Positions 63,135 to 64,000 of a stretch of DNA of 64,000 nucleotides are shown here, in pieces. A model generated the notes under the pieces. It saw only the letters and a program-made list of their open reading frames with translations, was not told the DNA's origin and did no database searches. The position numbers and the translations under genes are program-made. Location of the stretch: assembly GCA_937872225.1 (NCBI GenBank), contig CALMRZ010000015.1, forward strand, positions 1 to 64,000, given 5' to 3'. Source of the stretch: an uncultured Spirochaetota bacterium (GTDB taxonomy: Bacteria > Spirochaetota > UBA4802 > UBA5550). Each line of letters starts with the position of its first letter. Position 1 is the first letter of the stretch.

Positions 63135-63577
63135 TTTTTCTCCTCCATTCGTTCTGAAACCCGCGCGATTACTTCCAGGAGCTCATCGCCGCTCATGGTG
63201 TCCAGCTCGCTCGTATTGGCTGCCATTATCTTTTCCCCGACGCAGGCGCGGTGGGCATAGCGTTCGGTGTCAAAGATCAGGAAAAACAGGGAACTCTTCA
63301 GTTTCAAGTGACGGGCAACCATGAGGGCCAGCATGCCCCGCCTGAGAGGCTTGTCCTTATCATACCTGCTCGCCTTCAGGAGTTTGATGCTCTTGAGATA
63401 TGCCACGTCGGCATCAAAACCGGCAGGGAACTTTCCCAGGGTGTACATGTATATTTTTACGCCGTCCTCGAACGACACGGTCTTTTTTTCAGCAAGGGCA
63501 TTGATGAAATTAATTTCCTGGGCATTCCCGAATGAAAACAGTAAAATTAGTGCGACGACATATGCAAAACGTCTCAT
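63131..63577 (-). CDS. Small exported protein of the barrel locus
   Basis: A 148-residue protein with a signal peptide (VVALILLFSFGNA). The mature part is mostly helical: FEDGVKIYMYTLGKFPAG, LKLKSSLFFLIFDTERYA and GDELLEVIARVSERME. No family is recognised. AAGGGGGG stands just before the ATG. It is translationally coupled to the outer-membrane barrel gene downstream, which suggests a periplasmic accessory such as a cofactor or chaperone for it. Confidence 0.72.
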   Translation of the reverse strand: MRRFAYVVALILLFSFGNAQEINFINALAEKKTVSFEDGVKIYMYTLGKFPAGFDADVAYLKSIKLLKASRYDKDKPLRRGMLALMVARHLKLKSSLFFLIFDTERYAHRACVGEKIMAANTSELDTMSGDELLEVIARVSERMEEKK

Positions 63578-63701
63578 GGAGCCCCCCTTCAGGAGAAAAT
63601 AGTTTGTTCAGATCTATCCATTCATCTCGGAACGGAAAAGCGGTTAAGGTTTCCTAGATATAAACTGCCTGCGCGTTAAGTATGATCGGTAGACATACCC
63701 G

Positions 63702-64000
63702 CTATTGAGCTGGCCATATCAGGTGAATCGTGACCGGCACCGTCTGGGATTGCCCCCCCGCGCCCCTGCCGCCCGGCCCGTAAAACATGAAATCGTCGCC
63801 GAGAAATCCAAAGGCTTCAGCCTCATCCGCCGATATTATCAGGGGATGCGCCTGTACCAGCTCCTCTTTCATCCCCGTGATGGGGTTTTCGGAACCGCCC
63901 TTATCGCTCTTCTGCTCGAAATTGAGGTTCCCCGAGATTATCTGCGGCCCGCTGTTGAGACCCTCACCGAAGGCGCTGTTTTTCGGAACCAGGAAGCTGT
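63702..64000 (-). CDS. Partial CDS running off the right edge
   Basis: The C-terminal 99 codons of a leftward gene, open from the window edge to TAG at 63702. The visible protein has SFLVPKNSAFGEGL, HPLIISADEAEAFGFLGDD and a Gly-rich YGPGGRGAGGQS, and ends VTIHLIWPAQ. No family is recognised; the Gly-rich linker followed by a final strand resembles the end of an exported protein. The 5' end lies outside. It is 124 bp upstream of the small exported gene on the same strand. Confidence 0.65.
   Translation of the reverse strand, partial: SFLVPKNSAFGEGLNSGPQIISGNLNFEQKSDKGGSENPITGMKEELVQAHPLIISADEAEAFGFLGDDFMFYGPGGRGAGGQSQTVPVTIHLIWPAQ

Overview
The window reads as about 59 kb of chromosome from a moderately GC-rich, diderm bacterium, preceded by about 5 kb of visibly AT-richer accessory DNA at the left edge. 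Outer-membrane barrel candidates, several lipoproteins, a SPOR protein, a DUF115/MAF-type protein, a CHASE2 adenylate cyclase, a FeoA-FeoB fusion and a large class of secreted proteins without recognisable family together suggest a spirochaete-like organism. No rRNA or universal marker is present, so the phylum is an inference. Iron(II) uptake, B12-dependent methionine synthase and a B12/radical-SAM protein fit an anaerobic or facultative life.

Layout. Positions 1-5258 hold five leftward genes of accessory, phage-like character: two with related DUF3293-like regions, a lipoprotein, a 44-residue zinc ribbon and a 486-residue protein that may be a filamentous-phage-type replication initiator. 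The block ends just before a tRNA-Arg(ACG) gene. From 5535 to 17368 come a D-aminoacylase-type amidohydrolase, a lipoprotein in which an M23 peptidase domain is embedded between ankyrin repeats, a B12-radical SAM protein, an RNA m5U methyltransferase, an M28 peptidase, two unknown cytoplasmic/membrane genes, a SPOR protein and a DUF115 protein. From 17519 to 26861 lie feoAB with a small Cys-rich partner, followed directly by a complete trpEGDCFBA operon. The trp operon is preceded by a dyad-rich operator and a classical attenuator whose leader peptide has three consecutive Trp codons.

From 26910 to 44076 is a housekeeping stretch: GlcD-type oxidase, MTAP-type phosphorylase, a divergent PilZ candidate, an outer-membrane barrel, overlapping pyrB-pyrC, a phosphoesterase, TatD, L-aspartate oxidase, a GNAT enzyme, an aminotransferase, a YacP/NYN protein and a secreted esterase. 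From 44370 to 49809 is a methionine/one-carbon operon: a fused homocysteine methyltransferase/MTHFR and a full-length MetH, behind a promoter overlapped by a perfect 22-bp inverted repeat. From 49822 to the right edge are radC, a secreted TPR protein, a phospholipase D-like protein, three genes of unknown or poorly known function, tsaD, ctpA, the CHASE2 cyclase and an outer-membrane protein locus that runs off the window.

Short MITE-like inverted repeats occur at three places (10382, 14735, 50608); two of them abut gene starts. Most adjacent genes in the trp, pyr, nadB and met clusters overlap or nearly touch, so translational coupling is likely. No CRISPR array, transposase, integrase or complete prophage is visible. 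The least ordinary parts are the left island, the peptidase-in-ankyrin lipoprotein, and the operator and attenuator structures of the trp and met operons.
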